8,816 nucleotides of DNA from Bathymodiolus azoricus thioautotrophic gill symbiont (lineage in GTDB: Bacteria; Pseudomonadota; Gammaproteobacteria; PS1; Pseudothioglobaceae): positions 1 through 8,816 of the forward strand of contig NZ_CDSC02000362.1 of NCBI RefSeq assembly GCF_001298715.1, given 5' to 3'. Made by a program: the position numbers and the translations under genes. Each line of letters starts with the position of its first letter. Positions within the stretch are counted from its first letter, which is position 1. Shown piece by piece: positions 1 through 5,935 of this stretch. The notes under the pieces were generated by a model. It worked only from the letters and a program-made list of their open reading frames with translations. It searched no databases and had not been told where the DNA came from.

Positions 1-8
1 ATTTTTGA

Positions 9-167
9 AAATTTGTATTACTTGGACGTGTTAGACCTAAAGTAGCCAAAGTTAATATTGAGAGTGTTGGTCAATGGTGTAAAGGTAATGTTTTCAATGA
101 AGATCACGCACACGGCGTGAGAAATCTTGTTACCAATCCTAAACTTCTTTCCAAAATTAGTCAGTAA
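9..167 (+). pseudogene. Possible 3' remnant of an unidentified gene
   Basis: A plus-strand frame is open from 9 to the TAA at 165-167 (52 codons). An in-frame TGA lies at 6-8, and there is no ATG or ribosome binding site. The predicted peptide has a protein-like mix of residues, for example RVRPKVAKVNIESVGQW followed by NEDHAHGVRNL, and it ends in LLSKISQ. I do not recognise a family. It could be the tail of a decayed gene that begins left of the window, or a chance frame. Other frames over the same bases are also partly open, so the coding strand is uncertain. Confidence 0.2.
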
Positions 168-272
168 ACTTAAACAGACGGGCGGCTTATCAAAGGTTAG
201 CAGGGTAAATATATTCGGGTAATGAAATTGCATTACATCACTTTTGAAAGGTAAGTTAAAATCAGCATTGAA

Positions 273-314
273 GCCACCTACCGCTTTGTTCTTAAGAACA
301 AAGCGGTAGGTGGC
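273..314. repeat. Perfect 42-bp palindrome (21-bp arms, no loop)
   Basis: The left arm, starting GCCACCTACCGC, and the right arm, ending GCGGTAGGTGGC, are exact reverse complements about a central CTTAAG at 291-296. Pairing stops cleanly at 272/315. It could extrude as a cruciform or fold as a strong RNA hairpin on either strand. There is no T-run after it on either strand, so it is not a textbook terminator, although it lies about 180 nt downstream of panD on the minus strand. REP-like palindromes, an insertion-sequence scar or a fold-back assembly artefact are alternatives. Confidence 0.9.
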
Positions 315-324
315 GTATACGCCA
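311..324. repeat. Second perfect palindrome, 14 bp, overlapping the first
   Basis: TGGCGTATACGCCA is its own reverse complement, centred between 317 and 318. Its first four bases (TGGC, 311-314) are also the end of the 42-bp palindrome, so the two could form mutually exclusive hairpins. The function is unknown. Confidence 0.8.
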
Positions 325-455
325 TCAACACAAGCAGTATCGCAAAGCGCTACGGCAAGATGGAAGTGTTGCACTTATGGATTGAATTCGCCACAGAATC
401 AATTAAACCTGATGAAATTAGCGCCTCATCGTCATTTAATTTTTAACAACTAACT

Positions 456-476
456 TTGAGAGACCTTTGCAATAAT
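456..476 (+). repeat. Insertion-sequence-end-like motif, copy 1
   Basis: The stretch contains GAGACCTTTGCAATAA (460-475), which from memory resembles the terminal inverted repeats of IS5-type elements (GAGACCTTTGCA-like). It lies 16 bp from the panD stop codon. A near copy in the same orientation is at 2058-2075. No transposase is visible between or next to them, so this would be a relic or solo end. Confidence 0.4.
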
Positions 477-491
477 CTTGAATAACTTCTT

Positions 492-863
492 TCATAGGCT
501 TATACTGGCGCCTACTTTGGTTAAAATATTTTTATCATCAACATAGCACAATGTCGGCATGTAATTTTTAATTTCAATTTCATTATAACTGGCATAAGAA
601 GCAATAATCAACAAATCCCCCACTTGTGCTTTATGTGCGGCGGCGCCATTCACAGAAATCACGCCTGAGTTGTCTTTGCCACGGATGGCATAGGTGGTAA
701 AACGATTGCCGTTGTTAATATTGTAGATTTGAATTTGCTCAAAAGCACCAATTCCTGCTGCATCTAATAAAATACTGTCAATCTCACATGACCCTTCATA
801 GTCCACTTCACTGGCAGTGGTGGTTACACGATGGAGTTTGGCTTTTAAAAATATTCTGTGCAA
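492..863 (-). CDS. panD: Aspartate 1-decarboxylase (pyruvoyl enzyme)
   Basis: This cytoplasmic enzyme decarboxylates L-aspartate to beta-alanine for pantothenate and coenzyme A synthesis. It is made as a proenzyme that cleaves itself at Gly24-Ser25 to give a pyruvoyl group, and it works as a tetramer. The sequence shows KAKLHRV at 7-13, the cleavage site YEGSC at 22-26 with Ser25, Arg54 and Tyr58 in NRFTTYAI, and [19 protein letters not shown] after it. The start is TTG at 861-863: it gives 123 aa and puts Ser25 and Tyr58 at the same numbers as in E. coli PanD, and no ATG is available in frame near it. The TTG lies 5 nt after the oadB stop and has only a weak ribosome binding site, so translational coupling to oadB is likely. 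Finding panD at the end of an oxaloacetate decarboxylase operon is unusual. Confidence 0.95.
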   Translation of the reverse strand: MHRIFLKAKLHRVTTTASEVDYEGSCEIDSILLDAAGIGAFEQIQIYNINNGNRFTTYAIRGKDNSGVISVNGAAAHKAQVGDLLIIASYASYNEIEIKNYMPTLCYVDDKNILTKVGASISL

Positions 864-868
864 AATAA

Positions 869-1999
869 TTAACCCAAAAATTGAATCATAATACCAGCGG
901 CAATCGCTGAGCCTATGACACCTGCCACATTTGGACCCATGGCGTGCATTAAGAGGAAATTGTGCGGGTCGGCTTCCAACCCCACTTTGTTAGAAACACG
1001 GGCTGCCATTGGTACAGCGGAAACCCCAGCGGAGCCAATCAGCGGATTGATTTTATTTTTACCAAAGGCGTTCATTAATTTTGCCATCAATAATCCACAC
1101 GCCGTGCCAATGGCAAAAGCCACCATACCCAGCACCAAAATACCTAGCGTTTCAGGTTGTAAAAACTTATCTGCCATCAGCTTTGAGCCAACTGCCAAGC
1201 CCAAGAAAATAGTCACAATATTAATTAAGGCATTTTGCGTGGTATCGCTCAATCGATCAACCACACCTGATTCCTTCATCAAATTACCAAAGGCAAACAT
1301 ACCCAATAACGGCGCTGCATCTGGCAAGAGTAATGCCACCAACATCAACAACATCACGGGGAAAATAATTTTCTCCGCAGTGGAGACTTCACGCAATTGC
1401 ACCATTTTAATTTGGCGCTCTTTCTTAGTGGTTAACGCCCGCATAATTGGTGGCTGAATCAATGGCACCAACGCCATGTAAGAATAAGAAGCCACGGCAA
1501 TTGCCCCCAATAAATCGGGCGCTAATTTTGATGCCACATAAATACTGGTCGGCCCATCCGCTCCCCCAATAATACCAATGGCAGCGGCATCATTAAGGCT
1601 AAAATCAAAAATCCCCATGGCGCTCAAACCAATGGCACCCAATAAAGTGGCAAAAATACCAAACTGTGCTGCTGCACCAAGTAACAAAGTCTTAGGGTTG
1701 GCCAGCAATGGCCCAAAATCAGTCAAAGCACCCACACCCATAAAAATAATCAATGGAAAGGCGCCCGACTCAATGCCCACTTCATAAAATATATGCAAAA
1801 TCCCATTACCCTCAGCGATACCTGCCCCTGGAATATTGGCTAAAATCGAACCAAAACCAATAGGCAACAACAACAATGGCTCAAATTTTTTAACAATAGC
1901 CAAGTATAAAAGCAGCATTCCCACCAGCAACATCAGCCCCTGACCCCAAGCCATTTGCTGTAATCCTGTATTTGCCCAAAGCATGTTTAATTGTTCCAT
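869..1999 (-). CDS. oadB: Na+-pumping oxaloacetate decarboxylase, beta subunit
   Basis: This is the integral membrane subunit that decarboxylates carboxybiotin delivered by the alpha subunit and couples it to Na+ export. The 376-aa protein is almost entirely hydrophobic segments. It carries the family signature [10 protein letters not shown] at 145-154, whose aspartate (Asp148 here) corresponds to the Na+-site aspartate known as Asp203 in Klebsiella OadB. It also has [18 protein letters not shown] at 319-336 and [18 protein letters not shown] at 352-369. The length is at the short end for the family, mainly at the N-terminus. The start ATG at 1997-1999 is preceded by AAGGT about 7 nt upstream. 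The related methylmalonyl-CoA and glutaconyl-CoA decarboxylase beta subunits share these motifs, but the linked alpha subunit favours oxaloacetate. Confidence 0.95.
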   Translation of the reverse strand: MEQLNMLWANTGLQQMAWGQGLMLLVGMLLLYLAIVKKFEPLLLLPIGFGSILANIPGAGIAEGNGILHIFYEVGIESGAFPLIIFMGVGALTDFGPLLANPKTLLLGAAAQFGIFATLLGAIGLSAMGIFDFSLNDAAAIGIIGGADGPTSIYVASKLAPDLLGAIAVASYSYMALVPLIQPPIMRALTTKKERQIKMVQLREVSTAEKIIFPVMLLMLVALLLPDAAPLLGMFAFGNLMKESGVVDRLSDTTQNALINIVTIFLGLAVGSKLMADKFLQPETLGILVLGMVAFAIGTACGLLMAKLMNAFGKNKINPLIGSAGVSAVPMAARVSNKVGLEADPHNFLLMHAMGPNVAGVIGSAIAAGIMIQFLG

Positions 2000-2018
2000 T
2001 GAGAGACCTTGTGATTAT
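1999..2018. repeat. Partial match to the insertion-sequence-end-like motif, at the oadB start
   Basis: TTGAGAGACCTT here repeats the first 12 bases of copy 1 at 456-467, and after a 3-4 base gap the similarity resumes in ATTATGAATAA. On the minus strand the ACCTT is read as AAGGT, the oadB ribosome binding site. The match may be a chance similarity centred on that site or the degenerate end of a mobile element. This copy is weaker than the one at 2058-2075. Confidence 0.25.
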
Positions 2019-2057
2019 GAATAATTAGAAAAATAATATTGTTGATATTGACACATA

Positions 2058-2075
2058 GAAACCTTTGCAATAAAT
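2058..2075 (+). repeat. Insertion-sequence-end-like motif, copy 2
   Basis: GAAACCTTTGCAATAA (2058-2073) differs from copy 1 (460-475) at one base and has the same orientation. It lies in the 94-nt gap between oadA and oadB, a gap far longer than the 3-5 nt junctions in the rest of the operon. It could be the scar of an insertion inside the operon. The rest of the gap has no clear promoter or terminator; a weak TTGCAA/TATCAA pair with 17-bp spacing exists on the minus strand. Confidence 0.4.
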
Positions 2076-2093
2076 AAAAATGATCAAGGCGGG

Positions 2094-3920
2094 CTATACC
2101 ATGCTTAATAAGGTTTGACCTACGGTTACCGCATCGCCCTCTTTGACGCTAACACTGGCGACTATGCCAGATCTGGCTGCTTTGATTTCAGTTTCCATTT
2201 TCATGGCTTCTAAAATAACCAACACATCGCCTTCATTGATTTTTTGATGAGGCAATACCATTACCTTCCAAATATTGCCAGAAAGCGGGGCGCCGATTTC
2301 TTCTGCATTTGCGTTGGGTATTTTGTCAATCATTTGCTTTTCTGTTGGTGCTACTGGCGCAACGACATCTACAGCGGACTTCATTGAGGTGACATTACCG
2401 CCTGCAGACACATCAACTTTGTAAGAGGTGCCTTTGAATGACACGGTATAACTGCCCTCTTCGGTTGAATTATTAACGCTATTGCCGACCTTGGGAGCGG
2501 ATTCGAAAAATTCGGCGTTATCGCGATTTTCTATAAAGCTAATACCAACTTGTGGGAATAAAGCATAGGTCAGCAAATCATCGATTTTATTGTCAGCTAG
2601 GGTCAAACCCTTTTCTGCCACGATTTTGTCAAACTCCTGCTCCAAAATGTGCATTTCTGGTGCGATATTGTCTGCTGGACGACAGGTAATTGGTTCGCTA
2701 CCATCTAGCACTTTGGTTTGCAATGCTTGATTAACTGGGGCAGGTGTTGCGCCGTATTCGCCTTTTAAGATGCCTGCGGATTCTTTGGTGATGGTTGTAT
2801 AACGATCGCCTGTTAAGACATTCAAAACCGATTGTGTGCCAACAATTTGCGATGTGGGTGTTACCAATGGAATGTAGCCTAAATCCTTACGCACGCGTGG
2901 AATTTCTGCCATGACCTCGTCCATTTTATCAAGGGCATTTTGCTCGCGCAATTGGCTTTCCATATTGGTCAACATACCGCCGGGCACTTGTGATAATAAA
3001 ATTCTGGAGTCCACGCCTTTAAGTGAGCCTTCAAACTGTGCATATTTGGTACGAATGGGTCTAAAGTAAGCGTCAATCTCTTCTAATTTTGCCAAATCTA
3101 GGCCGGTTTTTCTTGGGCTGTTTTCTAAAATAGACACCACTGAATTGGTGGCTGAGTGCCCATAAGTCATGCTCATAGAGCCAATGGCTGTGTCCACACG
3201 GTCAATGCCTGCTTCCACTGCTTTGACAATCGAAGCGGTTGATAAGCCTGTGGTGGCATGTGCGTGTAACTGAATGGGAATATCAACGGTTGCTTTGAGT
3301 TTTTTGACCAAATCATACGCATCATAAGGGCGCAATAAACCTGCCATATCTTTGATACATAAAGAATGGGCACCCATATCTTCAATAGCCTTTGCCATAT
3401 CAATCCAAGTTTGCATGGTATGCACTGGGCTAACGGTGTAAGAAATTGTGCCTTGAGCGTGTTGACCTAATTTAACAGTTTGATCAACTGCCGTTTTTAG
3501 GTTACGCATATCGTTCATTGCATCAAAAATACGAAACACACTGACGCCATTTTCAGCGCAACGCTCAATAAATTGACGCACCACATCATCACTATAATGA
3601 CGGTAACCGAGTAAATTCTGCCCCCTGAGCAACATTTGCTGAGGGGTATTGGGCATGACTGCTTTGATTTCACGAATTCTGTCCCAAGGATCCTCACCAA
3701 GATAGCGAATACAAGAATCAAAAGTTGCGCCACCCCAAGATTCCATGGACCAATAACCAATCTTATCTAATTTATCAGCGATTGGCAGCATGTCATCAAT
3801 ACGCATTCTGGTTGCAAATAAAGATTGGTGTGCATCTCGCAAAACAAGCTCAGTAATTTCTACTTTCTTCTGATTTTCAGTCGTAGGTTTTTGAATAACA
3901 TTCTTTAGAAAATTTATCAT
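2094..3920 (-). CDS. oadA: Oxaloacetate decarboxylase, alpha subunit (biotin carboxyltransferase)
   Basis: This peripheral subunit transfers the carboxyl group of oxaloacetate to its own biotin, releasing pyruvate, and then hands carboxybiotin to OadB. The 608-aa protein has an N-terminal carboxyltransferase TIM barrel with LRDAHQSLFATR at 27-38 (metal-binding Asp29), the catalytic-lysine motif CIKDMAGL at 188-195 (Lys190), and the metal-binding HAHATTG at 219-225. A conserved middle domain follows, then a short Ala/Pro linker, and a C-terminal biotinyl domain with EAMKMET at 571-577 (biotinylated Lys574). The start ATG at 3918-3920 is 3 nt after the oadG stop, so the two are likely coupled. 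Pyruvate carboxylase subunit B has the same domain order, but the adjacent oadG and oadB genes settle the assignment. No residue appears to be missing. Confidence 0.96.
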   Translation of the reverse strand: MINFLKNVIQKPTTENQKKVEITELVLRDAHQSLFATRMRIDDMLPIADKLDKIGYWSMESWGGATFDSCIRYLGEDPWDRIREIKAVMPNTPQQMLLRGQNLLGYRHYSDDVVRQFIERCAENGVSVFRIFDAMNDMRNLKTAVDQTVKLGQHAQGTISYTVSPVHTMQTWIDMAKAIEDMGAHSLCIKDMAGLLRPYDAYDLVKKLKATVDIPIQLHAHATTGLSTASIVKAVEAGIDRVDTAIGSMSMTYGHSATNSVVSILENSPRKTGLDLAKLEEIDAYFRPIRTKYAQFEGSLKGVDSRILLSQVPGGMLTNMESQLREQNALDKMDEVMAEIPRVRKDLGYIPLVTPTSQIVGTQSVLNVLTGDRYTTITKESAGILKGEYGATPAPVNQALQTKVLDGSEPITCRPADNIAPEMHILEQEFDKIVAEKGLTLADNKIDDLLTYALFPQVGISFIENRDNAEFFESAPKVGNSVNNSTEEGSYTVSFKGTSYKVDVSAGGNVTSMKSAVDVVAPVAPTEKQMIDKIPNANAEEIGAPLSGNIWKVMVLPHQKINEGDVLVILEAMKMETEIKAARSGIVASVSVKEGDAVTVGQTLLSMV

Positions 3921-3923
3921 ACT

Positions 3924-4166
3924 CTACGCCCCTCTATGCATCTTGATAGCTTGCTCTATCACGAACTTAGCCTCTTCATCCAATTCGTCCGCCATCTCGT
4001 CACGATGAGGCGCTCCAGCTTCAACTGGCGTTGAATCTTGTATTTTTTGAATAATAATTGACATAAGCTTGGTCACAAACACCAATAAAGTCAAAAACAA
4101 AAAAACAAAACCCATCCCAAAAAGGGTTAGGTTTAAGGCTTCTGTTATTAAATCTACTTGTTCCAT
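3924..4166 (-). CDS. oadG: Oxaloacetate decarboxylase, gamma subunit
   Basis: This small membrane anchor holds the alpha and beta subunits of the decarboxylase together. The 80-aa product has one N-terminal membrane segment at about residues 13-35 (LTLFGMGFVFLFLTLLVFV) and then a polar acidic tail with MADELDEEAKFVIEQAI and a terminal MHRGA. This is the usual layout of the family, whose sequences are poorly conserved, so context carries much of the call. I chose the ATG at 4164-4166 because TAAAGTG lies just upstream as a plausible ribosome binding site. A GTG at 4173-4175 would add three residues but has no site before it. The gene begins only 22 nt after the tRNA-Leu 3' end, so its mRNA leader may be made by tRNA processing. 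Confidence 0.85.
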   Translation of the reverse strand: MEQVDLITEALNLTLFGMGFVFLFLTLLVFVTKLMSIIIQKIQDSTPVEAGAPHRDEMADELDEEAKFVIEQAIKMHRGA

Positions 4167-4188
4167 ATTATTCACTTTAGTTTAAATT

Positions 4189-4273
4189 TGGTACCGATGG
4201 ACGGGGTCGAACCGTCACTCCTTGCGGAACTGGATTTTGAATCCAGCGTGTCTACCAATTCCACCACATCGGC
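4189..4273 (-). tRNA. tRNA-Leu, anticodon CAA
   Basis: The minus strand folds as an 85-nt tRNA that includes an encoded CCA end. The acceptor arm GCCGATG pairs with CATCGGT (one terminal G-U). The D arm carries TGGTGGAATTGGTAGACAC, as is usual for leucine tRNAs. The anticodon arm is CTGGA-TTCAAAA-TCCAG, which gives CAA. A long variable arm (TCC-GCAA-GGA) marks it as class II. The T arm is GACGG-TTCGACC-CCGTC, and the discriminator base is A. It reads UUG codons. It lies 12 nt after infA with no terminator before it. Confidence 0.97.
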
Positions 4274-4285
4274 TTAATCTTTTTT

Positions 4286-4504
4286 TTATTTATGTCTGAA
4301 AGTGATTCTACCCTTTGTTAGGTCATAAGGTGTCATTTCTACAGTCACCTTGTCTCCTGGTAAAATACGAATATAGTGTTTACGAATCTTTCCAGAGATA
4401 TGTGCCAGTACACTGTGCCCATTCTCTAACTCAACAGTAAAAGTAGTGTTTGGTAATTTTTCTTTAACCACACCCTCTAACTCAATATAATCACTTTTCG
4501 ACAT
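4286..4504 (-). CDS. infA: Translation initiation factor IF-1
   Basis: IF-1 binds the A site of the 30S ribosomal subunit and helps IF-2 and IF-3 choose the initiator tRNA. The protein is exactly 72 aa, the family's standard length, and is a single S1/OB-fold domain. Visible family features are [54 protein letters not shown] and [10 protein letters not shown]. The start is the ATG at 4502-4504, with AAGAG about 6 nt upstream. A frame extended to 4522 would add six unconserved residues and remove the ribosome binding site from the leader, so I rejected it. It is the first gene after a good minus-strand promoter and is divergent from metF. Confidence 0.98.
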   Translation of the reverse strand: MSKSDYIELEGVVKEKLPNTTFTVELENGHSVLAHISGKIRKHYIRILPGDKVTVEMTPYDLTKGRITFRHK

Positions 4505-4531
4505 ACACACTCTTTTAAACAAAAAAAAGTT

Positions 4532-4560
4532 ATTTTACCCGATTGTTGCGACTTAGACAA
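4532..4560 (-). promoter_or_regulatory. Sigma70-type promoter for infA (and probably tRNA-Leu and oadGAB-panD)
   Basis: Read on the minus strand, the -35 box TTGTCT (4555-4560) and the -10 box TAAAAT (4532-4537) are separated by exactly 17 bp. Transcription would start near 4525, giving a leader of about 20 nt with the AAGAG site. No terminator is seen before oadG, so this promoter may drive the whole cluster. Confidence 0.65.
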
Positions 4561-4585
4561 AAGCTTTAACGCCATACAAATACGC

Positions 4586-4591
4586 TATAAT
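4586..4591 (+). promoter_or_regulatory. Probable -10 box of metF
   Basis: A consensus TATAAT lies 24 bp before the metF ATG, within the 111-bp gap shared with divergent infA. No good -35 box is visible at 16-18 bp spacing (CTTTAA is the best), so an activator may be needed or the promoter is weak. The box sits in the small inverted repeat GCTATAATTAGC (4585-4596). Confidence 0.45.
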
Positions 4592-4615
4592 TAGCGCTTT
4601 TTACAAGCATTTATA

Positions 4616-5440
4616 ATGCCAATGAAAACAAGTTTCGAATTTTTTCCACCACGAACAGAAAAAGGCAAGCAAACTTTACACCAAGTTCGACAAGAACTGA
4701 GTAGTATCAATCCAGAATATTTTTCTGTGACTTTTGGTGCACTTGGCACAACACAAGAGGCGACATTAGAGACAGTTTTAGATATTCAAAAAAATGACAC
4801 TGTCGTTGCTGCGCCTCATCTATCTTGCATTGGTTCAAAAAAAGAAATTATTATTGAATTGCTTGACCAATATAAAGCAGTTAATATTAATCGGCTTGTT
4901 GCACTTAGAGGTGATATCCCATCTGGCGTGCGTGATATTGGTGATTTCCATTATGCCAATGAACTGGTTGAATTTGTTAAGTCGCAATACAACAATCACT
5001 TCCATATTGAAGTAGCCGCCTATCCTGAGGTACACCCAGAATCCAAAAATAGACAAACTGACTTACAACATTTTGCTGACAAAGTAAAAGCAGGCGCAGA
5101 TGGTGCTATCACACAATACTTTTATGATGCTGAGGCTTATTTTAAATTTGTTGATGAAATAGAAAAACTCGGTGTTAGTATTCCAATCATTCCGGGCATT
5201 ATGCCGATTACCAACTACACACAGCTGGTAAGATTTTCCAATATGTGTGGTGCAAAAATTCCCAATTGGATTTTAAAAAAATTAGAGCTGTATCAAGATG
5301 ACCTTGACTCACTCAGCACATTTGGATTGGAAGTTGTCACCAACTTGTGTCAAACTCTAAAAGAGCAAGGGGTTAATAATTTCCATTTCTACTCAATGAA
5401 TCGCTCTCAGCCTTCCCTAGAAATCGCTAAGCATTTATAA
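4616..5440 (+). CDS. metF: 5,10-methylenetetrahydrofolate reductase
   Basis: This cytoplasmic FAD enzyme reduces methylene-tetrahydrofolate to methyl-tetrahydrofolate, the methyl donor for methionine synthesis. The 274-aa protein is a TIM barrel of slightly short but normal length. Family motifs are SFEFFPPRT at 6-14 (Glu8, matching the catalytic Glu28 of E. coli), VTFGALGTT, LVALRGDIP at 94-102 (Asp100, matching Asp120), VAAYPEVHPES at 133-143, and DGAITQYFYD at 162-171 (Gln167). The C-terminal HFYSMNRS matches the family's HFYTLNR. The start ATG at 4616 is followed by a second ATG at 4622; neither has a clear ribosome binding site in the AT-rich leader, so the exact start is open. It is a single gene, divergent from infA and convergent with the HTH gene. 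Confidence 0.96.
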   Translation: MPMKTSFEFFPPRTEKGKQTLHQVRQELSSINPEYFSVTFGALGTTQEATLETVLDIQKNDTVVAAPHLSCIGSKKEIIIELLDQYKAVNINRLVALRGDIPSGVRDIGDFHYANELVEFVKSQYNNHFHIEVAAYPEVHPESKNRQTDLQHFADKVKAGADGAITQYFYDAEAYFKFVDEIEKLGVSIPIIPGIMPITNYTQLVRFSNMCGAKIPNWILKKLELYQDDLDSLSTFGLEVVTNLCQTLKEQGVNNFHFYSMNRSQPSLEIAKHL

Positions 5441-5451
5441 AAGTATGCTTA
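5428..5451. terminator. Weak hairpin between convergent metF and the HTH gene
   Basis: TAAGCAT (5428-5434) pairs with ATGCTTA (5445-5451) around a 10-nt loop. The hairpin covers the stop codons of both genes, which are only 8 bp apart. It lacks a GC-rich stem and a T-run, so it is at best a weak bidirectional terminator. Confidence 0.3.
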
Positions 5452-5883
5452 ATGTTGAGATTTGACCCAACCTTGTAGATCGTGTAATTCTTTTTTGTCT
5501 TGAGAGTGACACCGCTTCTCAAGAATATCTAGTCGCTCAGTAAGCTCAGAAAACACCATTTCATAATGTTGATTTTTAATTTCTTCTTTATAAAGTTTGG
5601 ACTTTAGATTGGTGATAATACCATGATAGACTTTATCATTTGCACCATGAATGGCGTTATCAGTTTCTATTTTATGTATAGCGTCATCCTTAATCTGTTG
5701 CATTTTTTGAATATGCTGATCTTGCTCAGAACTCATATTAACACTCGGATACGCCAATCTCAAACTGTCTATTGTTACATAGCCTTCATGCGTTTGCAGT
5801 TTGCCATTATTGATTTGATTTTGAATATCAAAACGACTAATACCCAACATTCTTGCTGCCTTAGATACACTCAACTTAACCAT
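5449..5883 (-). CDS. Small HTH protein with C-terminal coiled coil, function unknown
   Basis: The 144-aa protein starts with a winged-helix-like module. Residues 5-28 (VSKAARMLGISRFDIQNQIN, then NGKL) look like the helix-turn-helix of MerR or excisionase type, and EGYVTIDSLRLAYPS at 33-47 resembles the short segment that follows such helices in some N-terminal regulatory or fusion modules. Residues 51-135 are charged and helical, with a likely coiled coil near 95-125, suggesting a dimer. There is no enzyme domain. I do not know its function; a DNA-binding regulator is the simplest guess. The ATG at 5881-5883 has a strong GGGGGA site about 6 nt upstream. It follows hemD by 44 nt and is probably cotranscribed, and an inverted repeat overlaps its start codon. 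Confidence 0.75.
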   Translation of the reverse strand: MVKLSVSKAARMLGISRFDIQNQINNGKLQTHEGYVTIDSLRLAYPSVNMSSEQDQHIQKMQQIKDDAIHKIETDNAIHGANDKVYHGIITNLKSKLYKEEIKNQHYEMVFSELTERLDILEKRCHSQDKKELHDLQGWVKSQH

Positions 5884-5914
5884 AATATTCCCCCAAGAAA
5901 TAAGTTATGGTTAA
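5876..5914 (-). promoter_or_regulatory. 10-bp inverted repeat overlapping the HTH gene start codon
   Basis: TTAACCATAA (5876-5885) and TTATGGTTAA (5905-5914) are exact inverted copies separated by 19 bp. In minus-strand mRNA the stem would contain the AUG start codon and the loop would carry the GGGGGA ribosome binding site. It could instead be a DNA operator bound by the HTH protein itself. Either suggests autoregulation, which is inference. Confidence 0.5.
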
Positions 5915-5918
5915 CAAT

Positions 5919-5935
5919 AAACCTATTTTAGGTTT
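5919..5935. terminator. Short hairpin at the hemD stop codon
   Basis: AAACCTA (5919-5925) and TAGGTTT (5929-5935) form a 7-bp stem with a 3-nt loop that includes part of the hemD stop. On the minus strand it is followed by ATTGTT, a poor U-tract, so any termination of the hemD transcript would be partial. It lies directly before the inverted repeat at the HTH gene. Confidence 0.35.

Larger units (their letters stand above)
255..446 (+). pseudogene. Possible C-terminal gene fragment running through the palindrome
   Basis: A plus-strand frame is open after the TAA at 252-254 and ends at the TAA at 444-446 (63 codons). The only ATG is at 360. The part after the palindrome is protein-like (NTSSIAKRYGKMEVLHLWI, then KPDEISASSSF). 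The palindrome at 273-314 lies in this frame and, because of its symmetry, encodes the same peptide core (TYRFVLKNKA) on both strands, which is odd for a normal gene. No family is recognised. It may be the 3' end of a gene broken at the palindrome, perhaps a transposase or other accessory gene, but that is a guess. Confidence 0.22.
1..491. other. Region without an intact gene; degenerate debris and palindromes
   Basis: These 491 bases downstream of panD contain no full-length gene that I recognise. Several short frames are open on both strands and none has a convincing start, ribosome binding site and family match together. The region holds two candidate gene remnants on the plus strand, a 42-bp perfect palindrome that overlaps a 14-bp one, and an insertion-sequence-end-like motif next to the panD stop. 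A 118-codon minus-strand frame (18-374) also runs through it, but it crosses the palindrome and cannot be told from an antisense shadow. The best reading is decayed accessory or mobile DNA. Confidence 0.5.

Noticed and set aside
273..314. Palindrome as a rho-independent terminator of the panD operon
   Set aside because: The stem is strong, but no T-run follows on either strand and it lies about 180 nt beyond panD.
18..374. 118-codon minus-strand open frame in the left region
   Set aside because: It has no family resemblance and no ribosome binding site that I could see. It crosses the palindrome and faces plus-strand frames that look at least as protein-like. It may be an antisense shadow of debris.
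915..1787. Plus-strand open frames opposite oadB (915-1457 and 1578-1787)
   Set aside because: Antisense shadows of a clearly coding, motif-rich oadB; their peptides resemble no family.
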